A DNA stretch of 64,000 nt, taken from assembly GCF_008693185.1 (NCBI RefSeq), contig NZ_VXKN01000003.1:1-64000 (forward strand), given 5' to 3'. Below the pieces are notes generated by a model. The model was given only the letters and a program-made list of their open reading frames with translations, searched no databases and was not told the origin of the DNA. Below are positions 46,899 through 54,710 of this stretch, in pieces. The stretch comes from Acinetobacter qingfengensis (GTDB lineage Bacteria; Pseudomonadota; Gammaproteobacteria; Pseudomonadales; Moraxellaceae). Within the stretch, counting starts at the first letter, position 1; each line of letters begins with the position of its first letter. Made by a program: the position numbers and the translations under genes.

Positions 46899-49028
46899 AT
46901 GAATTTTCGTCAGTCTTATCGTTACCATGCACTCTACACAGCCATGATCTCCTGTATCATCTGCTCCCATGCTTATTCAGAAGATCATAATATTCAGCAG
47001 CTCCCTACGCTAGAAGTTCAAGCTAACGATTCATCTCAAAGCTCTGAACAAAGTCAGGCTTATACTGTCAAAAAAACATCAAGTGCGACAAAACTCGATA
47101 TTGAAACCAAAGAAACTCCACAGACAATTAACATCATCACACAACAACAATTACAGGATTTCAGTATAAATAGTATCCGTGATGCGCTGAGCTTAACACC
47201 CGGTGTAACGGTATCTAATGAAGAAACTGATCGAAGTTCATATTTGGCTCGTGGTTTTGAAATTTCAAATATTCTAATAGATGGTGTCGGTTTTCCACTT
47301 GGTAGTTATAACTATAATGATCTAAATCAAGATACTTTCATTTATGACCGCATTGAAGTCGTTAAAGGTGCTGATGCCTTAACAAATGCTTTTGGTGATC
47401 CAAGTGCTACAGTCAATATGATTCGTAAAAGACCAACCAAAGATTTTAATGCATCTGCAAATATCAGTTATGGTTCATGGGACACAAAACGTTATGAAGC
47501 AGATATTTCAGGATCATTGACAAAAAGTGGTAATGTCCGTGGTCGTATCATGGGATATGAACAAACTGGCAACTCCTATCTGAATAATTATTCTAAAGAA
47601 AAAAATGGCCTTGCGGCAATTATAGAAGCAGATTTAACAGATTCCACATTATTAACTACAGGAATTTCCCAAACAAGGAGTTATGCGAACGCCCCAAACT
47701 GGGGAGCCAACCCAATATACAATACCGCTGGTGAACAATTAAGCTATTCTAGTAGTTATAACTATAGTCCAGACTGGAGCTATAAAGATCATAAAGTTAC
47801 CAATTATTTTGTTAATTTAGAACAGAAGCTTGGTGACAACTGGAAATTAAAACTTGGCTATGATGAAACCAAAGAAAAAAATAAATCCTCACTACTTTAC
47901 CTATACGGCACACCATCAAGTACAGACAATACGAGTGGAATATTATTATGGCCTGGAAACTATGCCGGTGAAATTAAAACTCGCCAAGCCAATATTAATT
48001 TAGATGGATCATATACATTGTTTGGACGTCAACATGAAGCTATGCTTGGTTATACATGGAGCCAGTACAGTTATATACAATCTGAAGCAGCTGCAACAAA
48101 TTATCTTTATACGACCGATCTGGCCAGTTGGACACCATCAAGTCTTTCTGAATTTAGTATGGGAGATTTTTATGAAGCAGCAAATTACAAACAAACTATT
48201 CACTCTATTTTTGCAGCCACGCGTTTTCATCTGAATGACGATCTAAAACTTATTCTAGGTGGAAATTTTGTAAACGCAAAAAGTGAAGGAACCAGTTATG
48301 GGACAAGTGTATATTATGATGTAAATAAATTTTCACCATATGCAGGTTTAACCTATAACTTTACACCTGAATACACTGGTTACCTAAGTTATACTTCAAT
48401 TTTCCGCCCGCAAACCAGTACAAATTCACAGGGTAAAGTCAATGATCCAATTGATGGTGACAGCTATGAAATCGGTATAAAAAGCGCATGGTTAAATGAT
48501 CGCTTAACAGGAACATTTGCCATCTTTAGAACAACAGAAAGCAATTACCCTCTGCGCACAAGCGACAACCCATTTAACCGTATCATCGATACAACAGATA
48601 TGCGTTCACAAGGTGTAGAAGTCGGATTAACTGGGAAATTAAATGACAACCTGAATCTATCTTTTGGTTTTACTCAATTTAGTCTAAAAGATCTAAAAAA
48701 TGGCGGTGCTGCACGAACATATAATCCTACGCAAACCATTAATCTCGCTGCAACTTATACTTTAGATTCTCTACCACAATTAAAAGTTGGTATAGCAGCA
48801 CGTTATCAGAATGACATAGAACAGTATTTTGATGGATACGGTACAGTACGCCAAGATGCCTATGCACTGCTAGATTTAATGGCCAGTTATGATATTAACA
48901 AGCACATTACAATTCAAGCGAATGGTTACAATGTTACCAACACAAAATATTTAAATAGCATTGCATACGGACAAAGCTATTATGGTGCACCAGCCAACTA
49001 TACTGTGGCATTAAAATTTAAATATTAA
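46899..49028 (+). CDS. TonB-dependent siderophore receptor, FhuE/FpvA-like
   Basis: The 709-residue protein is an outer-membrane TonB-dependent receptor. It has a signal peptide (end near residue 28, HAYSEDH), a plug domain (about 55-185) with ETPQTINIITQQQLQD and LTPGVTV, the TonB-linked region VVKGADALTNAFGDPSATVNMIRKRPT, and a 22-strand barrel ending in aromatic KFKY. The ATG at 46899 (GGA 8 nt upstream) is preferred to an in-frame TTG at 46893. The sequence pattern suits hydroxamate or mixed siderophores of the FhuE/FpvA group. No siderophore synthesis genes are near. Confidence 0.88.
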   Translation: MNFRQSYRYHALYTAMISCIICSHAYSEDHNIQQLPTLEVQANDSSQSSEQSQAYTVKKTSSATKLDIETKETPQTINIITQQQLQDFSINSIRDALSLTPGVTVSNEETDRSSYLARGFEISNILIDGVGFPLGSYNYNDLNQDTFIYDRIEVVKGADALTNAFGDPSATVNMIRKRPTKDFNASANISYGSWDTKRYEADISGSLTKSGNVRGRIMGYEQTGNSYLNNYSKEKNGLAAIIEADLTDSTLLTTGISQTRSYANAPNWGANPIYNTAGEQLSYSSSYNYSPDWSYKDHKVTNYFVNLEQKLGDNWKLKLGYDETKEKNKSSLLYLYGTPSSTDNTSGILLWPGNYAGEIKTRQANINLDGSYTLFGRQHEAMLGYTWSQYSYIQSEAAATNYLYTTDLASWTPSSLSEFSMGDFYEAANYKQTIHSIFAATRFHLNDDLKLILGGNFVNAKSEGTSYGTSVYYDVNKFSPYAGLTYNFTPEYTGYLSYTSIFRPQTSTNSQGKVNDPIDGDSYEIGIKSAWLNDRLTGTFAIFRTTESNYPLRTSDNPFNRIIDTTDMRSQGVEVGLTGKLNDNLNLSFGFTQFSLKDLKNGGAARTYNPTQTINLAATYTLDSLPQLKVGIAARYQNDIEQYFDGYGTVRQDAYALLDLMASYDINKHITIQANGYNVTNTKYLNSIAYGQSYYGAPANYTVALKFKY

Positions 49029-49037
49029 TTTCAGCAA

Positions 49038-49065
49038 GCTCCACTTTATCAATTTAAAGTGGAGC
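49038..49065 (+). terminator. Hairpin after the TonB receptor
   Basis: GCTCCACTTTA / TAAAGTGGAGC form an 11-bp stem with a 6-nt loop, 10 nt after the stop. No T-run follows, so it may be a 3'-end stabiliser or a Rho-aided terminator rather than a classical one. Confidence 0.5.
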
Positions 49066-49158
49066 CAAGAATAAAAACACAAAAGCCTACAATTACCTAG
49101 ACTTACAAAAAGATAAATATGCGATACTTATTGCAAAGCAAAATATAGGATTAACAAC

Positions 49159-49584
49159 ATGAAAAAGGTCCACTTCCTTTTAATTGGTATCAGCACAATA
49201 CTATTTACAGCCTGTCAAACTGCACCCCAAGGTTATAATGGTGTTTCCGGTTATCAGATTGAACAACAAAATCAGAATACAGCATTACTCAGCTATACAC
49301 TTGCTGCAAGAACCAGTGAACAGAAGACCGCTCAACGCTTACAGGCAGCATGTCAAAAAGTTCTAGGACAAAGACAAAACTATCAGATTAAAATTCTCAG
49401 TCAAAATGAAATTATTAATCCTCAACAAGACAATTCATCACAGGGAATACAAATTGGACATTCTCGTGCATCGTTTGGTTTGAGTAATACACCTGATTTA
49501 AAAAATGCAGATAATTATGCCGCCAATCAAGCTTTGGACGCCCGCCCTGATACGCTAAAAGTTATTCGTTATATTTGTGAATAA
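49159..49584 (+). CDS. Small lipoprotein of unknown function
   Basis: The 141-residue protein has a lipoprotein signal peptide with the lipobox LFTAC (lipidated Cys19). I do not recognise the rest; it is Gln/Ala-rich and has a second Cys near the end (YICE), which could pair with Cys61. Its last 16 nt overlap the 3' end of the convergent methyltransferase gene. It has no paralogue in the window. Confidence 0.65.
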   Translation: MKKVHFLLIGISTILFTACQTAPQGYNGVSGYQIEQQNQNTALLSYTLAARTSEQKTAQRLQAACQKVLGQRQNYQIKILSQNEIINPQQDNSSQGIQIGHSRASFGLSNTPDLKNADNYAANQALDARPDTLKVIRYICE

Positions 49585-50246
49585 GCAAGTGTCCGATAAA
49601 AACTTACAGAATTAAATTCTTTTGCCTCATCTAAATCAGGCCATGTGGTTGCATATCGTTGGTCAAGTTTTTGATACCTCGGGTGAGTAAAATTCTTCAC
49701 CCGACTATCTGCAACCCATACTTCTGTTGCAAATTTCAAAAAATCATCCAAAAAGAAGCGATTACATTGATCATATAACACATCTGCCGCAAGCAGAATA
49801 TCGACATGCTCTGTCTGATATAAATCATCCAGATAATCAAGTGAAACATCATTTAACTGTGCATTCGCATAACAGGCTTTTAAACTAACCGGATCAATAT
49901 CACAACAAATGACTTTCTTGGCACCAGCAAGTTTGGCTGCAATTCCAACCACACCTGAACCAGCACCAAAATCAAGCACTGTTTTACCTTTAACATGCCA
50001 AGGTTCCGCCAGCAACCACTGTGCCATCGCCAAACCCGATGCCCAACAAAAAATCCAGTATGGTGTATCATTCCATATTCGCCGAATCACCTCATCATCT
50101 AAACGATCATGATCGAATAACGGTGGAATAAGCCATAATGAAATAGACGTTTCAGGCAATTGTTGCGCCTGAAGTTTAACATTGGGAATAATGTGCTGTA
50201 GTGCTTCAAGTAAATCTTGAGGCACGACAGGATCTTTTATCATCAT
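49569..50246 (-). CDS. Class I SAM-dependent methyltransferase, ETFB lysine methyltransferase-like
   Basis: The 225-residue protein has the SAM-binding motif [14 protein letters not shown] (about residues 91-104), an acidic loop [11 protein letters not shown], and the post-I motif [11 protein letters not shown]. The pattern near [12 protein letters not shown] and the overall plan resemble methyltransferases acting on electron-transfer flavoprotein beta or on ribosomal L11-like lysines. It follows folD on the same strand with a 4-nt overlap. The target is inferred from the family only. Confidence 0.72.
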   Translation of the reverse strand: MMIKDPVVPQDLLEALQHIIPNVKLQAQQLPETSISLWLIPPLFDHDRLDDEVIRRIWNDTPYWIFCWASGLAMAQWLLAEPWHVKGKTVLDFGAGSGVVGIAAKLAGAKKVICCDIDPVSLKACYANAQLNDVSLDYLDDLYQTEHVDILLAADVLYDQCNRFFLDDFLKFATEVWVADSRVKNFTHPRYQKLDQRYATTWPDLDEAKEFNSVSFYRTLAYSQI

Positions 50247-51094
50247 TTAGATAATGCTTGTTCTGCTGCTTCAACTGTCTGACGAATTAACGTAGTAATG
50301 GTCATTGGTCCAACGCCACCCGGTACTGGTGTATATGCAGAGGCAATGTCTTCAATATCCTGTAACTGAATATCACCTACACCACCATTTTCCCGTGGAT
50401 GAAAACCTGCATCAACCACAACAGCACCCTGTTTAATCCAGTCTTTTTGAATCAACTCAGCTTTACCCACAGCACCGACAATAATATCAGCTTGTTTCAC
50501 AAATTCTGGCAGATTTTGTGTACGTGAATGACAAATTGTAACCGTTGCATTCGCTTCCAACAACATTGCAGCCATTGGTTTACCTAAAATAGCAGAACGT
50601 CCGACGACTACAGCATGCTTTCCTGCGATTTCAATACCATATTCCTTAAGAATAGTCATAATACCTTGCGGAGTGGCAGAACCATAGGCAGCTTCACCCA
50701 TTGCCATACGACCAAATCCCAGACAAGTCACACCATCTACATCTTTATTTAGACGAATTGCATCAAAACAAGCACGCTCATCAATCTGAGCAGGCACAGG
50801 ATGCTGTAACAAAATACCATGCACATCAGGATTGGCATTTAACTTTTCAATTTCAGCCAATAACTGCTCAGTTGTGGTTTGTTGTGGTAATTCAATTTTT
50901 AAGGAATCCATACCAACACGACGGCAAGCATTACCTTTCATTCGTACATAAGTTGCTGAAGCACCGTCATCCCCTACTAAAATAGTTGCCAGAATCGGGG
51001 TACGTCCTGATTTTTGTTTTAATACTTCTACTCTAGCTAATAAATCTGCTTCAATTTTTTTTGCTAATGCACGACCATCTAAAACCAACGTCAT
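50243..51094 (-). CDS. folD: Methylenetetrahydrofolate dehydrogenase/cyclohydrolase
   Basis: FolD interconverts 5,10-methylene- and 10-formyl-tetrahydrofolate. The 283-residue protein has [14 protein letters not shown] near residue 52 (active-site Tyr and Lys), [11 protein letters not shown], the KDVDG motif, and [11 protein letters not shown] in the NADP-binding domain. The ATG at 51094 was chosen because GGAG precedes it and the product then starts MTLVLDG; an upstream in-frame ATG adds a 33-residue hydrophobic tail unlike FolD. The stop overlaps the methyltransferase start. Confidence 0.96.
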   Translation of the reverse strand: MTLVLDGRALAKKIEADLLARVEVLKQKSGRTPILATILVGDDGASATYVRMKGNACRRVGMDSLKIELPQQTTTEQLLAEIEKLNANPDVHGILLQHPVPAQIDERACFDAIRLNKDVDGVTCLGFGRMAMGEAAYGSATPQGIMTILKEYGIEIAGKHAVVVGRSAILGKPMAAMLLEANATVTICHSRTQNLPEFVKQADIIVGAVGKAELIQKDWIKQGAVVVDAGFHPRENGGVGDIQLQDIEDIASAYTPVPGGVGPMTITTLIRQTVEAAEQALSK

Positions 51095-51204
51095 GACACA
51101 TCTCCAAATAAGGATAAAGAAATCAATTTCTTCAATGATACATGATAATTTTGAATTTTTTATTTTATATGCTGTTTTTATGTGCATATTCATTGGCTAT
51201 GCTA

Positions 51205-51232
51205 TTGTTTTTTTCTCAAAGATTGCTAATAT
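51205..51232 (+). promoter_or_regulatory. Promoter of the tRNA-Cys/tRNA-Leu unit
   Basis: TTGTTT, a 16-nt spacer and TAATAT end 16 nt before the tRNA-Cys 5' end. Confidence 0.6.
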
Positions 51233-51248
51233 GTGCTTCACCAAATAT

Positions 51249-51322
51249 GGCGGGGTGGCAGAGTGGTCATGCAGCGGACTGCAACTCCGTGTACGCCGGT
51301 TCGATTCCGACCTCCGCCTCCA
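51249..51322 (+). tRNA. tRNA-Cys (GCA)
   Basis: The 74-nt gene includes an encoded CCA. The acceptor stem GGCGGGG pairs with CTCCGCC (one G-U pair), with discriminator T. The anticodon loop CTGCAAC holds GCA at 51281-51283. The T-loop GTTCGATTC is present. tRNA-Leu follows after 11 nt, so the two are probably one transcript. Confidence 0.97.
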
Positions 51323-51333
51323 ATTTGGTAAAA

Positions 51334-51419
51334 GCCCGGGTGGTGAAATAGGTAGACACAGGGGATTTAAAATCCCCCGCCCACAAAGCGTGCCGGTTCG
51401 AGTCCGGCCCCGGGCACCA
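51334..51419 (+). tRNA. tRNA-Leu (UAA), copy 1
   Basis: The 86-nt gene with encoded CCA has the acceptor stem GCCCGGG / CCCGGGC and a long variable arm typical of tRNA-Leu. The anticodon loop TTTAAAA holds TAA at 51368-51370. Its sequence and the 53 nt after it are repeated exactly at 52769-52907. Confidence 0.97.
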
Positions 51420-51448
51420 TTTTTATTATATAAAATGGTGTAAAATAT

Positions 51449-51469
51449 CCAGCGTAAGCTGGTTTTTTT
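51449..51469 (+). terminator. Terminator of tRNA-Leu copy 1
   Basis: CCAGC / GCTGG form a 5-bp stem with a GTAA loop, followed by seven Ts. Confidence 0.75.
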
Positions 51470-51609
51470 ATGTAAGTAATTTTATAACTTATGACTTAGA
51501 AATCTAAATAATTCAAAATTCTGTCATAATTTTTTGCTGTAATCCTATTAAAAAATTGCAATAATTTGAGAATATTTTGACAATTACTTACACACTAGAA
51601 CAAATAAAA

Positions 51610-52638
51610 ATGCTTGTACCTAGCTTCCTTAGAATTTTAACGATCCTATTTCTTACAATCATTATGTTTTCAGCGCCATCATACGCGGAAGTTAAAACTA
51701 AATTAGCGTCGCAATTGACTGAAAAAATTGTACAGATCGGACAACAACATGGTGCTCCACTTGAAGCAGCCATTGTCTGGCCAAATCAACCTGCAAAAGC
51801 TCTCGTGGTACTTATTGCAGGAAGTGGTAAGATGGATAAAAATGAACACGTCGGCCCATTTTATCCTTTTCTGGATATTGCCAATGGCTTGGCTGATCAG
51901 GGTATTGCCTCAATTCGTTTTGATAAACGCACTTTTTCCCATCCAGAAGAGTTCAAAAATAAATCTTTTACACCTGATCAAGAATTTGTATTTGATGCAA
52001 TTGATGCTACTGAAACGCTAATGAAAGATTCTCGAAATCACGATTTACCCGTAATTTTATTGGGACATAGTCAAGGAGGAACGATCATTGCAAGAGTTGC
52101 CAAACAACTGAATCCACATGTAAAAGGTCTGATTTTGTTTGCATCACCTAGTGATTCCGATCTACCAAGAGCAGCTTTACGGCAAATGGTTTATCTCCAA
52201 TCTATTTCTCCCCAGAAAAATCAGGCATTGTTTCAACAACAAATTAATCAATTAGAAACTGAAATTAACCATTGGGAAAATTATGAAAAAACTAGTGTTC
52301 AATCTGGTAATTTTCCATTTGGAGTATCTGCAAATTATTTACAATATCTAAAAAATTTGCATCCAACAGAAGAAATAAAAGCCTTAGCTTTACCAACACT
52401 GGTCCTACAAGGTGGTAAAGATTATAACGTTCTTGCGACAAAAGACTTTTTAGAATGGCAACAGGTATTACAGCCACTTGGAAAAAATGTAAGTTTTAAA
52501 TTGTATCCAAATCTTCATCACTTATTTATTGATCCCGATCAATATACTTCTGCCTCTATTCAACATGTGGATCAAACAGTTTTACAAGATTTGGGGCAAT
52601 GGATTTTACAACAAACTACTTTGATGCCGAATCCTTAA
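51610..52638 (+). CDS. Secreted alpha/beta hydrolase
   Basis: The 342-residue protein has a signal peptide (hydrophobic segment to about residue 27, ending SYA-E) and the alpha/beta hydrolase fold. The nucleophile elbow is GHSQGG, with the acid likely Asp in GGKDYNV and the His in NLHHLF. An oxyanion-type GSG lies in LIAGSGKMDKNE. The ATG at 51610 is preferred since it starts just before the signal peptide; a TTG at 51577 would add 11 residues. The gene is alone between the two tRNA-Leu repeats. The substrate, perhaps an ester or peptide, is unknown. Confidence 0.8.
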   Translation: MLVPSFLRILTILFLTIIMFSAPSYAEVKTKLASQLTEKIVQIGQQHGAPLEAAIVWPNQPAKALVVLIAGSGKMDKNEHVGPFYPFLDIANGLADQGIASIRFDKRTFSHPEEFKNKSFTPDQEFVFDAIDATETLMKDSRNHDLPVILLGHSQGGTIIARVAKQLNPHVKGLILFASPSDSDLPRAALRQMVYLQSISPQKNQALFQQQINQLETEINHWENYEKTSVQSGNFPFGVSANYLQYLKNLHPTEEIKALALPTLVLQGGKDYNVLATKDFLEWQQVLQPLGKNVSFKLYPNLHHLFIDPDQYTSASIQHVDQTVLQDLGQWILQQTTLMPNP

Positions 52639-52730
52639 TGCTGTTTTAATCAATTACAGCAAATCATTGATTAAAATTAATCTATTCCTTATATTTGCAT
52701 AAAACTTCCACAATCAGATCAACTGTAGTC

Positions 52731-52759
52731 TTGCTAATGATCCGCTCATCCTCTATGAT
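52731..52759 (+). promoter_or_regulatory. Promoter of tRNA-Leu copy 2
   Basis: TTGCTA, a 17-nt spacer and TATGAT end 10 nt before the tRNA. This sequence is outside the repeat, so the second copy has its own promoter. Confidence 0.6.
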
Positions 52760-52768
52760 TGCGCACAT

Positions 52769-52854
52769 GCCCGGGTGGTGAAATAGGTAGACACAGGGGA
52801 TTTAAAATCCCCCGCCCACAAAGCGTGCCGGTTCGAGTCCGGCCCCGGGCACCA
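52769..52854 (+). tRNA. tRNA-Leu (UAA), copy 2
   Basis: This copy is identical in all 86 nt to the gene at 51334-51419, including the encoded CCA and the UAA anticodon. It is followed by the same terminator. Confidence 0.97.
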
Positions 52855-52883
52855 TTTTTATTATATAAAATGGTGTAAAATAT

Positions 52884-52904
52884 CCAGCGTAAGCTGGTTT
52901 TTTT
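52884..52904 (+). terminator. Terminator of tRNA-Leu copy 2
   Basis: The same CCAGC-GTAA-GCTGG stem-loop with T-run as after copy 1. Confidence 0.75.
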
Positions 52905-52931
52905 ATGCCTTCTCATTTAAATTCAATAATT

Positions 52932-52961
52932 AAAAAAGTCAGCTTAACTGAGCTGACTTTT
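52932..52961 (-). terminator. Terminator of the pga operon
   Basis: AAAAGTCAGCT / AGCTGACTTTT form an 11-bp stem with a 6-nt loop and T-runs on both strands, 16 nt after the pgaD stop. Confidence 0.85.
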
Positions 52962-52977
52962 GCTTTGCGATTACTGG

Positions 52978-53466
52978 CTATTTATTTTTAATTTTATAAT
53001 AATCGATTGTTGCATGATCAGTATATGCCAAGATAATATTTTTACTCTCTTGTAGTTCTATAAGTTGTTGTGTATTTAAGTTAAAATTTTCCGCAAAAAT
53101 ATCTGGTCTAGTATTTGCAAATTTAGAACGTCTTTCTGTTTTCCTAAATCTTAACCAGTTATAATTTGCCCAAAGCAATAATAAACCACCACAAACTAGA
53201 ATAGCCCAACCAATGTGCTTTAAATTATTATATCGCGCCACATCATAATCAATAAAAATATAACTTGAAATAGTTTTTGCTTCATACCACCAAAAAAATA
53301 ATGTAAATAATGGCATGCAAATCAACATCCATAATGCCCAACCAATAATTTGTAAGGTATAACCAGATAATTTATTGGTCACATATTTAGGATTATCGAT
53401 ATATTCTGGTAAATCCAGTTTTGATGGATCAGTGACAATATGGAATTCCTGTAGTATATTTTTCAT
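52978..53466 (-). CDS. pgaD: PgaD, PNAG synthesis accessory protein
   Basis: PgaD works with PgaC in the inner membrane to make poly-beta-1,6-N-acetylglucosamine, and in E. coli the pair is activated by c-di-GMP. The 162-residue protein has two membrane helices (about residues 38-60 and 84-106), matching the family. The ATG at 53466 was chosen because the extra 13 upstream residues come from within pgaC. It is the last gene of the operon, 2 nt after pgaC. Sequence conservation in this family is low, so the call rests on position and topology. Confidence 0.82.
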   Translation of the reverse strand: MKNILQEFHIVTDPSKLDLPEYIDNPKYVTNKLSGYTLQIIGWALWMLICMPLFTLFFWWYEAKTISSYIFIDYDVARYNNLKHIGWAILVCGGLLLLWANYNWLRFRKTERRSKFANTRPDIFAENFNLNTQQLIELQESKNIILAYTDHATIDYYKIKNK

Positions 53467-53468
53467 AA

Positions 53469-54710
53469 TTATTTTCCTGTGAAACCACGATCCGGGCTGA
53501 CCCATCGGGCACGTTTTCTTTTTTGAAATAATGCTTTAGGTACAGAAACAACAGTAGTTAATGTTGTAAGTAACCAAAAAAATATGGGATACCAGATAAT
53601 CCAGAAATAATTTCGAAAAAACCGATAATCTCCATCATATCTTTTATCAATCCAAAGGCTGACTGAAAATTGAATCAGACAAGTTAATCCCAACATGGCG
53701 CCATACCATTCTGGCAATAAGGTTTTTACATATAATGCTTCAGGCATTGGAATAATTAATCCAATCAAAAATAAGACAATAATCAAAGTCATAGAATATG
53801 CCCAAGTCACACTAATAAATGTTTCCAGAATGACAAGCCACATTCGCCGTAACCGCCATTTAAACATTTTTGGTAAATAATCACGTAAAACTTCTATACC
53901 GCCTTGTGCCCAGCGTAATCGTTGCTTCCATAATCCCTGAAATGTTTCTGGCATATAAATGTAACATAAGGCCTGTGGTATATAATGAATATCCCAGTGG
54001 TCAAACTGAAGCTTCCAAGAAATATCAATATCTTCAGTGATTTTATCGTCTGACCAGAAGCCTACCCGTTCCAAGGCTGTTTTTCTAAAACCTGCAATGA
54101 CACCAGATACTGTAAAAATTCGTCCATAAGTCCGTTGGGCACGTTTAATTAATCCAATAATGGAAGAAAATTCACCTACCTGTAATTTACCTAATATACT
54201 TGAGCGGTTTAAAATTCTAGGATTTCCTGTCACTGCGCCAACCCTTGGTAAATGAACCAATTGTTGCATCATCCAAAGTACCGCATGTGGATGCAGTAAA
54301 GCATCTCCATCAATACAAATTAAATATTCATATTGACTTACCAATGCACCTGAACGTAAGGCAATCGCTTTTCCCTGATTTGTTGCAAGGTGTACAACTC
54401 TTAAATTATCGTATTGTTGCTGTAATTCATCCAGAATTTGTGCAGTTTGGTCTGAACTTCCATCATTGACTGCAATCACTTCAAAAGTTTGATATTGCGT
54501 CTGTATGGCATAGCGTATCGTATCCCTGACATGGTCTTCTTCATTAAAACATGGAATAATAATGCTGCACCCATCACTTGTAGGTATTGGAATTTCAGGT
54601 GTAGGAAATTCTCTTTTGAAAAAAAACCATAATCCACCAATAATCCAGATCCATGCCATTAGTAATGGGTAATAAAATGCAAAGTCAAACAATATACTTA
54701 ACCAATTCAT
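53469..54710 (-). CDS. pgaC: Poly-N-acetylglucosamine synthase
   Basis: PgaC is the inner-membrane glycosyltransferase (family GT2) that polymerises UDP-GlcNAc into PNAG. The 413-residue protein has N-terminal membrane helices, the catalytic DGSS (83-86), the DGD metal site (134-136), TED (225-227), the QRLRW motif (263-267), and three C-terminal membrane helices. Its ATG overlaps the pgaB stop by 1 nt. It is the third gene of pgaABCD. Confidence 0.94.
   Translation of the reverse strand: MNWLSILFDFAFYYPLLMAWIWIIGGLWFFFKREFPTPEIPIPTSDGCSIIIPCFNEEDHVRDTIRYAIQTQYQTFEVIAVNDGSSDQTAQILDELQQQYDNLRVVHLATNQGKAIALRSGALVSQYEYLICIDGDALLHPHAVLWMMQQLVHLPRVGAVTGNPRILNRSSILGKLQVGEFSSIIGLIKRAQRTYGRIFTVSGVIAGFRKTALERVGFWSDDKITEDIDISWKLQFDHWDIHYIPQALCYIYMPETFQGLWKQRLRWAQGGIEVLRDYLPKMFKWRLRRMWLVILETFISVTWAYSMTLIIVLFLIGLIIPMPEALYVKTLLPEWYGAMLGLTCLIQFSVSLWIDKRYDGDYRFFRNYFWIIWYPIFFWLLTTLTTVVSVPKALFQKRKRARWVSPDRGFTGK

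Larger units (their letters stand above)
51334..51472 (+). repeat. 139-bp direct repeat, left copy (tRNA-Leu plus terminator)
   Basis: The tRNA-Leu gene and the 53 nt after it, including the terminator, are identical to 52769-52907. The repeats enclose 1296 nt carrying an alpha/beta hydrolase gene. Sequences outside the repeat differ. Confidence 0.9.
52769..52907 (+). repeat. 139-bp direct repeat, right copy (tRNA-Leu plus terminator)
   Basis: This is the right partner of 51334-51472. The perfect match ends just after the Ts of the terminator, and the upstream flanks differ completely. Confidence 0.9.

Noticed and set aside
51093-51443. Open frames running through the tRNA-Cys and tRNA-Leu genes
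   Set aside because: They cover structured tRNA genes and have no ribosome binding site or similarity to proteins.
51334-52907. Integrative element at tRNA-Leu
   Set aside because: No integrase or recombinase lies between the repeats, so I report only the repeats and the segment between them.
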